Assembly: GCA_000310025.1 (NCBI GenBank)
Contig: FN648038.1
Span: forward strand, 95,126-159,125
Direction of reading: 5' to 3'
DNA: 64,000 bases
Origin: Ectocarpus siliculosus
Taxonomy: Eukaryota; Sar; Phaeophyceae; Ectocarpales; Ectocarpaceae
Positions 36,452 to 49,400 of the stretch are shown piece by piece. Made by a program: the position numbers and the translations under genes. Every line of letters begins with the position of its first letter. Position 1 is the stretch's first letter. The notes under the pieces are model-generated. The model saw nothing but the letters and a program-made list of their open reading frames with translations. It did no database searches and had not been told where the DNA came from.

Positions 36452-39400
36452 CCTTTGTAGGTTTCCTGGTCTGAGGAGAGCAGAACCACTATTCGCCCCG
36501 TGCGAGGGTTACCGACAGCGAAACAAGGGCGACGGGATTGAGAAAGCGGCTCTACGCCCGTCAATTTCATTGCGAGGGGTTGGATCATACCAGTGATGTG
36601 CGACAGCGCTAACGAAAGAAACAAAACTCATTCGCAAGGTCTCAAACGAAAGTTAAGGAATACTGTACCTGTGCATGATCCCTCGCCCGTGGCAGAACTC
36701 AAGAGCCCTCATCATCTGGAACATGTACGACTGGGACAAGAAAAGAACAACAAGGAGGAAACGACATAAATACACGGACACGAGATTATGTGCAGTAGGC
36801 GATCGCGCTGCCAGACGAAGACTTATTGATTCACGGGTGCCCTTCTGATCACTTCGTGCGGGGGCCGCGTCACAACAGATATGTAGAGAACGCGCTGAGG
36901 GCATTTCGCGGATTCCCCCGCAGGTGCACATATATACCATGTTCTCGTCCGCATACTGTACGAGGAACAGGAACGACGCAATCGCCGCTAGGACACCCAC
37001 CCAAAGGTGATGTGACAAGACACGGGCCTCGGGGGGCAACAAAATACTAGCTTCTGGAGGATGGGGTTTTCAGTAGCTCAGGGCTTGCCTTCGAGCACCG
37101 CTGGATATCACCACATTCGACCCGGACAAACAAGCGGGAAAGAGGAACATGTCACCCCCCCCCCCCCGCTGGACCGCCGGTCGCGACCGCGGAACTCCCC
37201 GACACGCCCACGCAACGTACCTTGATGAGCATGGGGTCTAGGTTGGACTTGCAGGAGTTCATGTACCTCTTGAGGTCCTGGTCTACCCACTCGAAGATGA
37301 GCCACAGCTTCGCATCGCTGTGCACACAGTTCTGAGGGCGGACGAGGGGAAGAGGGGGGGGCGTACTCTTGAGTCTTGCACGACTTAGCGGATAGCCCAT
37401 TGACGACGCGCCCGAGAGGACGACATTGTTCCCACAAGACCGATCACCGATGGCCAATCGTTCCTTCCTACTTTGACAAAGGTGGTTCAAAAATGTCTTC
37501 CCGAGTCCATCTATCCTATCGATGTCACTTTCCGCCATTTCAGCCCACTTCCTATGCTCCAGTACAGCCAACGTCTTCTCCCGGCTAATCCATGCTCCAA
37601 ACCTTTCCATATACCTTCCTTCTACTTTTCCCAGCTCAGTCATGTACACTTCCATCTCCTTCTTGTACAACCGACATTCCGCAACTTACAGGGAGGCGGG
37701 GCGGGGGGTACATACGGGGTGGGGAACAACCAATGGACCAGATGTACAGCAGCAATGTAGTCTGCAGCTGTGCTGTTGTGGTCATGGGAGAAAAATCGCA
37801 CGCCGTAGACTGGTCTTAGAAGGTCGATCGTGCTCATTTAACTCAACTTAAGAGGTAGCAACACCGGATCGATTCCTCCAACGAAATTCTCGACGAGCAA
37901 ATTTCGAAAACGTCCATCTTCGCATCGAGACCCTACTAGTCGTTCTGAAGAAATCGAGACTTGAAGAAGAAACAAACGGGGGAGCGATGTCTCCGACAGT
38001 TACGTTTTTTTTCTATTGGTCGAGGGCTGGTCGCGCGTGCGCAGACCGCAGCGAAGAAACAACTTCGCGCAGAAAACGCCTTGGGCAAGCAGCGGTAATT
38101 CGATGCAGCCGGCGGATTAGACGGCAGGTGCTACACTCCCCCCCCGGCGCTCGGCCTAGCTGGTGGGCGACCGGTTCGATATCACCTTTTCCCTACCACC
38201 ATCCCCGATCACTACAGCAGGTGTGTCCGACAGGTGTGTTGCTTTCGGAGCAAGCATGCTCTGACCACGTGGGCAGCAGTCCATACCGGCACACGCCGGG
38301 ACTGTTTCTGTTTGACCGCAGCGACGCATGCCGAACTACGGAGTATATGCACACCGAAGTTAGGGTTTCATTCATCCATTCTCTTCGTGGAGATTCGTTT
38401 CTTTGTTTCATTTGTTCTTCATATGTATAACTTGACAAAATCTATCTTTATCCATCGAAAAGGGTCTACGGTAGGATAAATTGGTAATGCATTCTAGTTA
38501 GCGTCATGGGGTGCTACCTGTGTCTCTACGCCAACCAGCACGCCGTCATGTCTCCCTTGTGGGTAACTAGCAGACTCACCAACATGCCGTAGGTGACATG
38601 ACGAAAGATATCACGCCCCCTGCATCGATGTTCAAAGCTTGATTACTCCACGACCAAGAGGATGCCGGAGGCAAACAATACGCCTTCAGAAAGCGCTCGA
38701 GGGGACGGTTCGAACTCCGCCATTTTCGACACTGCTGTCACTTAAGTATTTCCTTGCCGAAGTACAGCAGTAGTCGAGCTTTGAAAATCGGCCCAGGGGG
38801 TGTGATATCTTACGCAACCTACCGTAGTCGGGTGGTCATCGTTGTGCATCGTCACATGCGTGATGCCGGGAAGGTGTACATGAACACGTGGTGGTGATGG
38901 GAAGTTTTGGGTGTATTAGTTGTTGCACCCTTCGTAGAGAGGGTCACGGAGCATATGCCTGTACATGTATGCTTGCAGTTTGCCAGGTTGTTTTGGTTTG
39001 AAATAGGTCTAGGGGGTGGTATCCTGTGTCATCTACCGGAACATCGTGTCCACGTGAGGAAGGGGCACCAAGCCTCGGGAGTGTAAGTACTGCCGAAGGC
39101 CCTCCGCTACAGGATATATATTGTGGGGAAAACTCGTCGCATCCATCGTTGTGTATCCACACACCACACACTGCTGTGGTGGAAGCTGTCTCCTGCTGTA
39201 TACAACATACATACAGCAGTACATGCACACGCCCGCTGCTCGGAGCATTTTCGAAAATCCAAACAGAGCCGGCTCCATGGAGATACCACCGCCCCCTGCC
39301 TCTACTGCTGCAATCGGAACATAGGGCTTGTGAACACCAACATTGCGTGTTTTCCTGCCTAGTGCTCGCGAGAGGCCGGTTTACCTTGAGCTCGACGATG

Positions 39401-40053
39401 TTTGGGTGGACGAGCTCCTTGAGAAGAGAGATCTCGCGCAGAGCCGTTCCGGGGATGCCGTCATCCTCCAGCTCCACCTTGATTTTCTGTTGTGGGGGAG
39501 ATATAAGCAAGCACAGAGGAGAAGCACCCAACACCAACACCAAACCGTTTTGAGCTAACTTTGCAAAGGTAGGGGATGATGGGCTTTCTCTCTGCCAACA
39601 AACGCCCGCAGGCACTGGGGTATTGAGAGCATCAATTTTCAAAACAGCTGGGGTATCCAGGTTGGGGCGGGAAAACAGCGGTGTGGCGCAAAATGCCAAC
39701 GACCGGTTTTCTCCCAGCGAGCACAAGAGCAGCGCCATGAGAGCTGCACGAGAGGGGAAGGGCCATAAGAAGAACAGGAGCACTCGGAGAGGAGAGGCTC
39801 GCTCTGCATGCAGGCTTCGCAGTCACGCTGAGATCGCACCTCTCGCGGTGCTGTGTGTGTGTGCAGTGTGAGGAGCCGAGAGGAATGACCGCGACCTTGT
39901 ACCTCTCAGCAGCCGTGCAGCAAGCACGTCCGGCCTTGCTCTTTGGCTCACCTTGAGAGCAACAAACTCGTTAGTCTCGTTGTCCCAGGACTTGTACACC
40001 ACGCCGTAGGTGCCCTGCCCGGCCTTCTCCTGCTTGGTGTAGCGCTCCATCAT
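34334..40053 (-). CDS. Cyclin-dependent kinase, complete, with PGTALRE helix
   Basis: Eight exons with fully matching phases: 40053-39952, 39486-39385, 37331-37221, 36730-36669, 36102-35994, 35521-35358, 35040-34899 and 34429-34334 (TGA), giving 295 aa, the usual length of a Cdc2-type kinase. Key residues are the glycine loop GQGTYG with the inhibitory Thr15/Tyr16 pair, catalytic Lys34, cyclin-binding helix PGTALRE (46-52), HRDLKPQN (about 125-132), DFG (145-147), activation-loop Thr160 in PLTHEV, and WYRAPE. It phosphorylates cell-cycle substrates when bound to a cyclin. The helix replaces canonical PSTAIRE and is closer to PPTALRE of plant B-type CDKs, while the rest is Cdc2-like, so the A or B class is left open. 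ATG codons at 40053 and 40050 are both possible starts. Confidence 0.93.
35327..35357. repeat. CT/GA microsatellite fused to a splice donor
   Basis: On the minus strand exon 6 of the CDK ends in TTCCG and the intron begins GTGAGAGAGAGAGAG, so the 5' splice site is the first unit of a (GA)n tract. Confidence 0.9.
36392..36449. repeat. Long (CT)n microsatellite
   Basis: About 28 uninterrupted CT units lie in the intron between CDK exons 4 and 5. Confidence 0.97.
38585..38827. mobile_element. MITE copy 4
   Basis: The left end GCCGTAGGTGACATGACG with GATATCACGCCCCCTG is the inverted partner of the right end CAGGGGGTGTGATATCTTAC with GCAACCTACCGTAG. The interior CAAAGCTTGATTACTCCACG matches the other copies. 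It is in CDK intron 2. A lone right-end-like sequence follows near 38995-39040. Confidence 0.75.
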
Positions 40054-40497
40054 GTTGGGAAGCGGCGGCGGAGAGAGACGCACCCACCCGTCTTCCTGCT
40101 GCTGTGTGGAAGAAGGCAACGGCTAGGGGACAAATGCGTGCCTGACCCGGGGATGCGGGGATGCGAGGTTGTGCATTTCGGAGTCGGGCCGACCTCGACT
40201 GGTTGGAATTCGACGGTTTCACTTCAAAATCGCGTTCCCGACTACAGACTACGTACACTACTGCTGCGGACCCCTTTTGTGGCAATGAGCTTGGCAATAC
40301 GTAGCGGTCAAACGTTTTTAACACAAACAGCACGCCGGGTAATTCACCTGAAATCTTGTACGAACGTCCACCAATCGATTGGCCACACGCAACTTTCATA
40401 GTCATGTTGATTTTTGTCTGCCGCACAACCCACAGATCCGCAGCAGAGGGTTGTAGACGCACTACTCATTGACTTGCAGTGCATACGAAGAGTGCCC
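40054..40497. promoter_or_regulatory. Divergent promoter region between CDK and CCDC81-like genes
   Basis: The start codons of the CDK (minus, 40053) and the CCDC81-like gene (plus, 40498) are 444 bp apart, head to head. The acceptor-like CTTCCACACAG about 55 bases before the CDK ATG could mark a 5' untranslated intron. No canonical TATA box was recognised. Confidence 0.5.
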
Positions 40498-43400
40498 ATG
40501 GTTTCTAGCACCGGTGTAGCAACCATAGATACCATCCTCGACAACGCTCGTTGCGATCACATCCGAGTTCAACCGGCAGCTATTCCTGCGGGATCATGTC
40601 AGTTCGGGAGATCACGCACGCTCCTCAGGAAGGCATGGGACATTCTCAACAAGTGGGCCATGGAAATACTTGTCGATAGGGGAACCGTAGACGTCCCAAA
40701 CTTCATGCGGGTCGGATGGCAGCGTTTTCGCACCTTGGATGGGGAGGTGAGTTGGGACTGAAGTACGGAAGGCCGGGGGAAGAGCAAAATACTTCAAGCG
40801 ACGCACATTGTAAAACAAAATAGAAACATGCGCATCACTGCTTGCTGAATAGTCTACTTCATGTAGACAACCGCAGACGACTATTTACAGCAGTAGACTA
40901 TTGTACGGCGGTAATTACGATAGACAGAAGTAGTCTACGTTCATAATTGATGGGTTCACAACGCAACCTGGAGATTCATACCTCAAGCAGCTCTCGGTTG
41001 GTCCTGTAAAACATGATAATCCCATGTACAAATCCGCGGACAAAATGAAAGCACTTTGGGACGAAAGTAGTTGTAAATAGTCTAGTGTAGACCTTTAGGG
41101 GGGGTCGGGCTGCCGTATCCCCCGATGGGCCTGGCGGCCAGAGTGATAAGGGTGAAGTAATGCCGTATGCACGAGTGACGGATGCGAGGGAAGTACAGAA
41201 AGTGATGGGACATGCAAGCCCCGCAGGGGGCACATCGGTTGCAGGGCAGTAAATGTTAGACGTCGCTGGTTGTGCCGCGGAATAATCGGCGCGCAGTATT
41301 GTGGGCGGCATTATACTGCAGGACTTAGACTAATTCGGCCACAACAAGAGGAAGACCTCGCCGTTGCTCTTCCTACCTCTTCCTTGCAGTATCCCCGACG
41401 GCAATCGTAGCCAGTGCAATACGCGTGCCTCATTGTCCTGCCGCAAAGCTAGAGGGCAAAGGTAGTACTCTTCGGAAGGATTGCTTTGAAGCTGTCGCGA
41501 GCATTTTCGGCGTCGTGAAGGGACTGTGAGTTCAACGACAACAGATACTACGTCCTGAAGGCACCCAAAAACAGAAGCATTAACATCGTGGCATTTTAGA
41601 CACGTACCTGCACAGTTAGCGGTGTACAGTTGGTGCTTTGACAAGCTTTCCGTGTCAGGAATATCTGCCGCTTGAGGACGGACGTCGATTCGTGTATGTT
41701 GCTCACTGGAAACCCATAGACTATATCTACATCTGTCGACGTGCTCTTATCATTGGTCGCACCGGAGATGTGGGTATTGCGTCGAGTCAGGGATCTCACC
41801 TCTGTGCATCCTTGCTACTGTAAGTTCTATTCGCGTCGCGTGAGGAGGCCTGTCAGACGCACTCCTGTGGGAAGTGTTGACGCCGTCATGTCCACAGCAA
41901 AACAACGCGTCCGGACAACTATTCTCTCGTGATTCGACAACAGCGTGTGATGAATAATGCCAGCAGAGACAACCCTCGTATGACCTGGTACACAGGCACA
42001 GAACGAAATATTTTCGACCTCAACAGACCAAGAACGGAAGAAGACTTCTGACAGATTCCGGAACCGATGGTAAATCGGACAACTAAATCAGAATCGAGGT
42101 TAAAACATGCCCGAAACTAAACTATGAGCCGCCCGCGTTGCTCAGATGCGACTACGGCCGGTTTTCATCCTCAACGAGGGATTCTGCCGCGCGCACGACC
42201 TCCCGCACAAGCGAATTCTTCGCCCCCCGCTGTTTAGAAAGGCGGCGGAAGCGGTGAACTACTCCAAGCTTGCCATCCGCTACACGACTTTCATGACCAA
42301 AGACATGGTCTACGGCGCCCTGCGAGAAGTCTTTCGAGGGGTGAGCAACTCACTTTGTTTCTGTTTCCCAATGCAATGATGTAGACACAGCTGGGATTGC
42401 GATACGCCAAGGCTCATGGCACTCAGCGAAGCAGCACTACAGTAGGAGGAAGGCTAAAGATCTCCCACTTGCCCCTAACCCAGGGGAAATTGAAAAAACT
42501 CATGGAAAAAGAGTCGTAACCCCCTCCTTGCTCACACATACCGTTGCGCCGTAGAATGTTTATTTACAGCAGTTGGCATTCGGTCTGCATCCCTGGCAGA
42601 GACGTGTGGTATCCCCATCTTCCCTAGGCACCACGAGCCCCCCTCGACTTGTTCGTCGACACTTCAGCGTTCGAGAAGGCAATTTCCCCGCGTCGATTTC
42701 TTGTCAGATAGGAGATGCGATGTCATCGGGAGGTCAGGTAAGCGTGGTGTTTTCCTTCGGCACTCTCGAGGTCAAGGAAAGAAAGTTCCAGTTCACGTTC
42801 GACTGCGCGGCCCTCTGTCGGAACGGGAGCACCACCACGCGTACGGACACCTCAAGCAGCTGCGGTGGAGAGCGCGGGGAGCGGGAGGAGTGGGACGGGC
42901 TTTCTACCGGCAGGTGAAGCAGCAGAGAGTAAGAGTTTGGCAGTTTTCCGCATGGAGTTTACAGCGTTGGTGGACGATCGCGATGCTTTTACGCAGTTCC
43001 ACAGGCGGCTCGTGTGAGCTACATGGCCTCAAACGTCGATGCAGAGAAATATTCTAGTTTTTTTGTCCCTCATAGGGAGCCGCGCAGAGAAATATCATAC
43101 TTTTGTGCTTGTCCCTTTGACAGAATCGCGTAGAGATCCGTGGCAATACTATCGAGGTTTCCCGTGAGAACAGGGGCGGTGAGGCTCGTCTCACCCAGAG
43201 GTATATATGTCCTTCTCAGAAAATCACCCCCTGGCCAGAGGGCACGCCAGTGTCCAGGTCGCGCGGCGCCGCACACCACGCCTCGGACAAGCCGTCTGTC
43301 ACTGCTGTGCAGCCGAATCCCAAGCCACAGTTAGCCTGATTTCATCCCCCCCGTACGCATCGAACGCCTTCGAGCTGTATTTCCCTCCGCCCTCATGGAC

Positions 43401-46400
43401 ACCTTCGATCAGATCCAGATCATCCTCGGGGCTATCGCCGCGACGCCCTGCTGGGAGCGGGTTAGGAGCCCGCAACTGCAGCGACGACGGCCATCACCAT
43501 TATAACGACGACGATCCCAGGAATGCCGAACCACCACCTGGTACACCTTGCACGGGTATCTCGGAGCGGGATGGTTGGAACCAGCCGCCAACCGACGATG
43601 ATGGAGGAGGTGGTGGCCGCTGCCCTGGGGAGGGAGTGCTCGGCAAGGAGTTCGATGAGGAGGTTGAGAGGCAGAGAGCCCAGGAGGTTGCGGCGGAGAG
43701 GGGAAGGAAGCGTGGGTCCGGCAAGAGGTGCAAAACGCGCGAGAAGGCGAGTCGAAGTCCCACGCATCTGGTGCATTCCGTGACGGCGGTGGAGAGAATA
43801 TCGTCTCCTAGTCAGGGATTTCCCATGGTACTACAGCTCAACTCCCTGGTATTGTTATCAGGCCGCGTTCCTAACCGCGATAAGAACATCTCGCAACTCG
43901 TTGATAACATCCTAGATTCCTCGTCGTACGGTCTCGCGCTTCGCGTCCCCGCAACGGGCTGCAGGTTTGGGAATCCGCTTTCCGAGACCATGTGACTGCA
44001 CTGGAGGGTCTAGCCGAGGATGACATGGTAAGACATCCGGGTGATCTTCAAACAGGGGCGAGGAGGGGGGGGGGGGGCACCCACGAGTGCGCAGTTGTGC
44101 TTCCCTCCAAAGAAAAAACTATTTCCATCACGAAACTAGACGTGTGCGTGTTTTCCCTCTGTTTCCGTGGTGATACCTCTCAAATCGATCGTTCACTGGG
44201 GCATCATTCCCAAACCGAGCCCGCCGCCGTGGATTGCCTCGTTGAAACCATCATGGCCCTTCGTGGCCCTTCATTCACCACATCAAGCTCAATGACATTG
44301 CACGTAACGTCCAGCAACGGAACACTGTATGGACGATGGCAATGTCGGAGAACCATCACCGCAAGAGCTGTCTGGCTCACAATACGACGTCGATCTCCCG
44401 GAACACTGACCAGAAAGATGTTTGGAACGCGAGCAGTCTCATGCCTACGCCTTGCTGTATATTGTTGTGTCACGCGCGAAAACCGCCACCACCAGAACCT
44501 TGCCAACAGGACAAGACTCTTGCAGCTAGCGGAGGACAGGAGGAAGGCAGTGGAGCGCGAGAACAAACAGCGCGAGATGCACGACTTGCTCACCTTTGTG
44601 CAAGGACAAATTCATGGTAACGACGCGCATGACTTCAAGTTGTCGATCAGGGAGTCCGAAGGACGAGTCCATAATCGCAGTTGCTTCTTTTGCGGGGTTT
44701 CAGCAAGAAATAAATTGAGTATAATTCTGCGTTCTTCTTCAAGCGAAAGTGCACTTGAGTTGCAGAAACCCAACTCGCCGAGTCACAAAAGAGTACAACG
44801 GAATTTGTTTTCAGGTTTGAATCCTACACGACGATCTGGCAAGTGGCGGAACTCTTGAGGTTTTTCCTTAGCTTGTACCTTGTCTAGAGAATTCTGTTGT
44901 TGTACTATTTTGGATTGCCTTGGAGACGACGAAAACAAACCTCGTACATCTCCCTTGAATACAGATGACAGAACGTTGTTTTGTCCGTGAAAGTCACAGC
45001 AGCAACAACAACCGGACCAACAGTATCAACCAAACACCAGCAAAACACCAACGTCAACCGGAGCTAGGAAATACCTTCCAAGCAAGGCCAACTTCGAAGC
45101 GCCCAGTGCTTGACAAAGAAGTTTGATAATCGCCTACGCGACACAAACACACAAAAGCCTTGAATTACAGTACAGTGTGTGTTTTGTTATCCCAATTTGG
45201 TCTGGAGGTCGGTCCTTACTCGCTTCGGTACAATTCTGGACGCACCAACCGGGGTCATACAGGAAGAAGGTCACACAGGAGTTGTATTCTCCGCCTTCCT
45301 TCTGGCGGTGCTTACCTTGGTTTTTCGCGAGAAGGATTCAGCCGTTCCTTTCCCTCGTAGACTGTGGAGCCGAATTTTTGCGTGCACATAAAGTTATTGC
45401 TTTCCACATTGTTTGGGTATGTTGTCATGAAAAATCCCAGTTCGTGTGAGTGCACAGAGATTCGAACCCACGCCCACACGTCAGAAGGCCACGAGCGGGT
45501 TACCTATGAACCACGTAGCCATTGTAGTAGTGTGACCTATGTACCGTGTTTGTTTCGCTTTGCCTCTCGTGATGTTGTTTCAACTCCTTCACTTGGCCCA
45601 CGGCGTCGCTGCCACGTGCTCTCTGTGAGTAGAGATCGAAGACCGGCGTGCGCTGGAGGTGGAAAGCAAGAGGAACGGAGATAAGCCACTAACATTCAGC
45701 GCTCGCAGAGATCGGGTGCGTTCTCGATTGGAGTGTGTTTTCGTTGAATAATAAGTGGAAATGTTACACGTAAAACCCTTCTCCATAACCATGACTTTCT
45801 GAAATGAATAGAACGAACCCGTCAGATGAGATGAAGAATATTCCCTCCGAGAAAGAGGGGTAAACTGCAGCAAATGTGGAATTCCAGAGGCGAGGTCTCT
45901 GGGCAGTGAGTGCATCATGGTGTGCCCTTCCAACTACTGTACGCTGCCCAACTCGGAAAGGCAGAGATATGTCGAACGAGGACCGTCCTCCTAGTCGGGC
46001 GCGATCTCTCACACGAAATGTAGAGCAAGCTGCCCCACAAGACGAAACAGGAGATACTCTATGTTGTTTTTCATGATGACATGGCGTAGGAGGAACGTAC
46101 AGCGTGGAGACCTTCAAGTTGGTGGTGGTGATCTGCAATAGAACTGTCGTCATTCGGCGAATAGAACTGTCGTCATTCGGCGCAAATAAGACCAGGAACG
46201 AGACCATCAATTTTACTTTAGGAAGACCGTCCATTTCCACCCCGAGGCGTGGTGGCATGTTCACGAGAAAAAGGACAGCAACGGGTGCCGACACAAAGCG
46301 CTCTTGGGCCCAAACTACCCCCACCAGTACCAACCATCGGAGGCCTTCGTTGGCAATATCCCCCGATGACAAGTACTAGGGCGTATCACCTCTTGATTGC

Positions 46401-49400
46401 CAACGAAGGGTGCAGCACCCTCACGGTGTGCCAATAGTCAAATCGGACGAGTTGGTGTTGCTTTCTCAACCCCACTCTCCGAATTGCCCAAAGAGCTTGT
46501 TCTGGGAGCGTAAATGTATTTCCTTCACAGGCTACACCAAAGGCGGCCTCGACCGTTGGTATTTGACGACAGTAGGCGTTTCGTTACTCCCTTCAGCATT
46601 TGCTGTTTTTCTACGCCTTCGCACCCCTTTCTTGAGCTCTGTATAACGACTTCGGTCAAACAATGGAATCGCCAATATATGAGGGAAGAAGGCCATCTGC
46701 GTCGCCCCTTGTTCTTGCGGCGGCAGGCCAGCACGGTTAACGAGAAGTACCGAGGCACGGCGTGGCGTGCCCCGGACTGGGGCCCGCGGAGAGCTCGCGC
46801 GAGCAACCTTACTCGCGACGAGCTCCTAGGCTGCTTGCAGGTGCGCCCTGGCTGCGTAGGGTACGCTTCGACACATCCACGGGTCTGGCATCATAATCGC
46901 TTTTTGTGTTTCTTTCTGAGGGATGGCCTTTCTGATTTTCGCGTTTCTCGCAATATGACTGGCTGTTTCAAACTGTGAAGCGGTAATTTTGATATATGTG
47001 GTTCGGCAGTATGCCTAGGGAACGCCGGGACAAACACTTAAATCAGTACATACGACAGGCCGCCGCGATGACGTAGTTTAATAGTGAGACTCTCCGCAAC
47101 ATATCCGGCTGTCTTACGTTTTACGTCGTATGTTGGGGGTTGTGATGTGCCCGGTGCGATGATTTATGTCGCTTCCACCAATTAGTCGTCATGAAGAAAG
47201 TTGTGGGCACAAATGCATGGACTATTATACATATTTCGCCTGGCTCGTATACAGACCCGATCCGCCTTTCTAAACGTTTTGTACTATAGCACGTTCCGTC
47301 GGAATCGTGGTCTGGTCAATGAGAATAGTTTCACAAGGCCAGCGCATTTGGTAGGTACTCCTTTCCGCATCGACTTCATGGTCGTCGCAATACGGTCTTG
47401 ACAGAAGTGTTCCGCGGAAAACCCGCCCGAAACCTAGAGAGTGAGCGGATATGTCCTTGTTTGTTTAGTCGCTTTGACAGCACAATGACAACACTGTTTG
47501 GATGCTACAGCGCCAAATTCGGGAGAGAGAAGAGGAACGAGTGCGCGGCAATCGGAGGCGCCTGGTCGAAGAGAAGGCTGCCGTCGAGAAGGTTCGGCAC
47601 CGTCGTGTAACGAAAATCTCGCGCCCAATAATCGCTTTGTGTGAAGTTGCACAACACCTGGGTGCAATGTGAGATGAAATAGAAGGAGAACACCCGTGCG
47701 AGTAGCGTCGCACAATCAAAACTTGAATTCGCAGAGAAAGATCACGGACGGACGTCTTTCCCACACAGGATCGAAAGCGGTTTTGGCCCGGATCCCAAAT
47801 CGTTGGTTTTGCCCACCCTACACCTCGCGTTGTTGCGAACTCCCAGCTGGACCGGGACTACGATGCCAAGGAAGCGCGGAAAAAGGCCGAGAGGGAGGTG
47901 GCCCAGATGGAGCTCAAGCGAAGCTGGGAGGTACACGGGCAGATCAAGAGCATGAGAGCCTTAGCCAAGGCCGGCCCAGTAGCCCTACGAAACTACGCGG
48001 TACGTTGAGTCGCTGGTTAAAAAAACACGCATGGGGCCCCGAGAGGGTTCCGTCCACGCGGATCCCGCAGTTTTCATCCGTTCTCATCTCTACGCCATTC
48101 TCGCTGCGAACCTTTGATATTTGGCTATATTGGAGGCACTCGTGGCTTGCAGGAGAAAAGAAGCGTTCGTGGCAGTCAAACTCCACTCAATTCGAAAGCG
48201 TGCCTGGTGCCTAGGAAACGGTTCCGTTAGACAAGTTCGTCGGAAAGCGTCCAGCTGAGGTCAGGTGATTTTTCAGAATACAGCTCAACGCGCGTTGCGA
48301 GTATTCCGAACATGTGTATCTGATACGGCGGCCTCGGGATCAATCGCTGCATCCATCAGCTGAGCCAAAGCATCATCGACCAAGACGGGAAAAATGACGC
48401 TCCGGAAGGGAGAGCTCGGACTGGTTGGACGGAAGCAGGACCCAGAGCAATCACGGGGCCGTCGAAGCTGTACATGAAGGGGGTGTGCAGGTATCGCCCG
48501 TGGGTGGATGCGGGCGAGAGAGGACGGCGAGTCAACGGCAACGACAGCCGTGGCGGTGGCGGTGGAAATGATCGACCAGAAGCCGAAGATGGGGATTGTA
48601 GGTGAGGTGGCATGGTTGACAGGGGCACACGACTTGCACGTCGCCTCGAGGAGCTGATATTTGGAAAATTCTCGACAAATTGAAGAAACGCCCAGTATTG
48701 AGAGTCACATCTTATGCTTCCAAAGCGCCGAAGAGAATCCACCGTCGTGAAGAGTGTCGTGGCGAGCGAGTCGGGTGCCTACCTCGTCCTGTGCAATGGA
48801 AAAAACAAACGTTAGATCAAGAAGTCGTCACGTGTGAACTACCACCGGTTGTGCCCTGAACAGTTATCGGCGACACCTGGCGGCGCCGGAAAGTTGGAAC
48901 GTACAGTAGTTCGCGTCGGAGGCACGCATGGATTATTGGCTCATTGTGCATCCGTTCACGATAACGTTACCCCAAACGAAAGTGACTGACTCGATGTATC
49001 GATGATTTTCCGTGGTTGTTCTATGGAACCTAGGGCCCACGAAATCGACCATGCTCTCGAGAGTGTCCTGAATCGACGTTCCCCTTTACCCCTCCCTCGC
49101 TATAAACGTACTCTAGGCGACCTTCAACGACGCTCTCGGAGGCACCTTCATCGGTCGGTTTCGACTCTAGGCTTTCCGCACGACGTGTACACTAGTCACC
49201 AAACATGCACAGGGCGCTCACTGAATACCCTTCGGTGGCGAAGAGTGGATCGAAAGGCCGACTTTGCCTACACCGGCGCTCCCCAAGGGTTCTGGATGGA
49301 AGGCCGAACTCGTGAAGTATATATGTTGTGTACACGGGGTTTGAATACGCGCGACCAAGTGCTGTCGCCGTAATGTTTTCGACATAAACGAGTCACTCCA

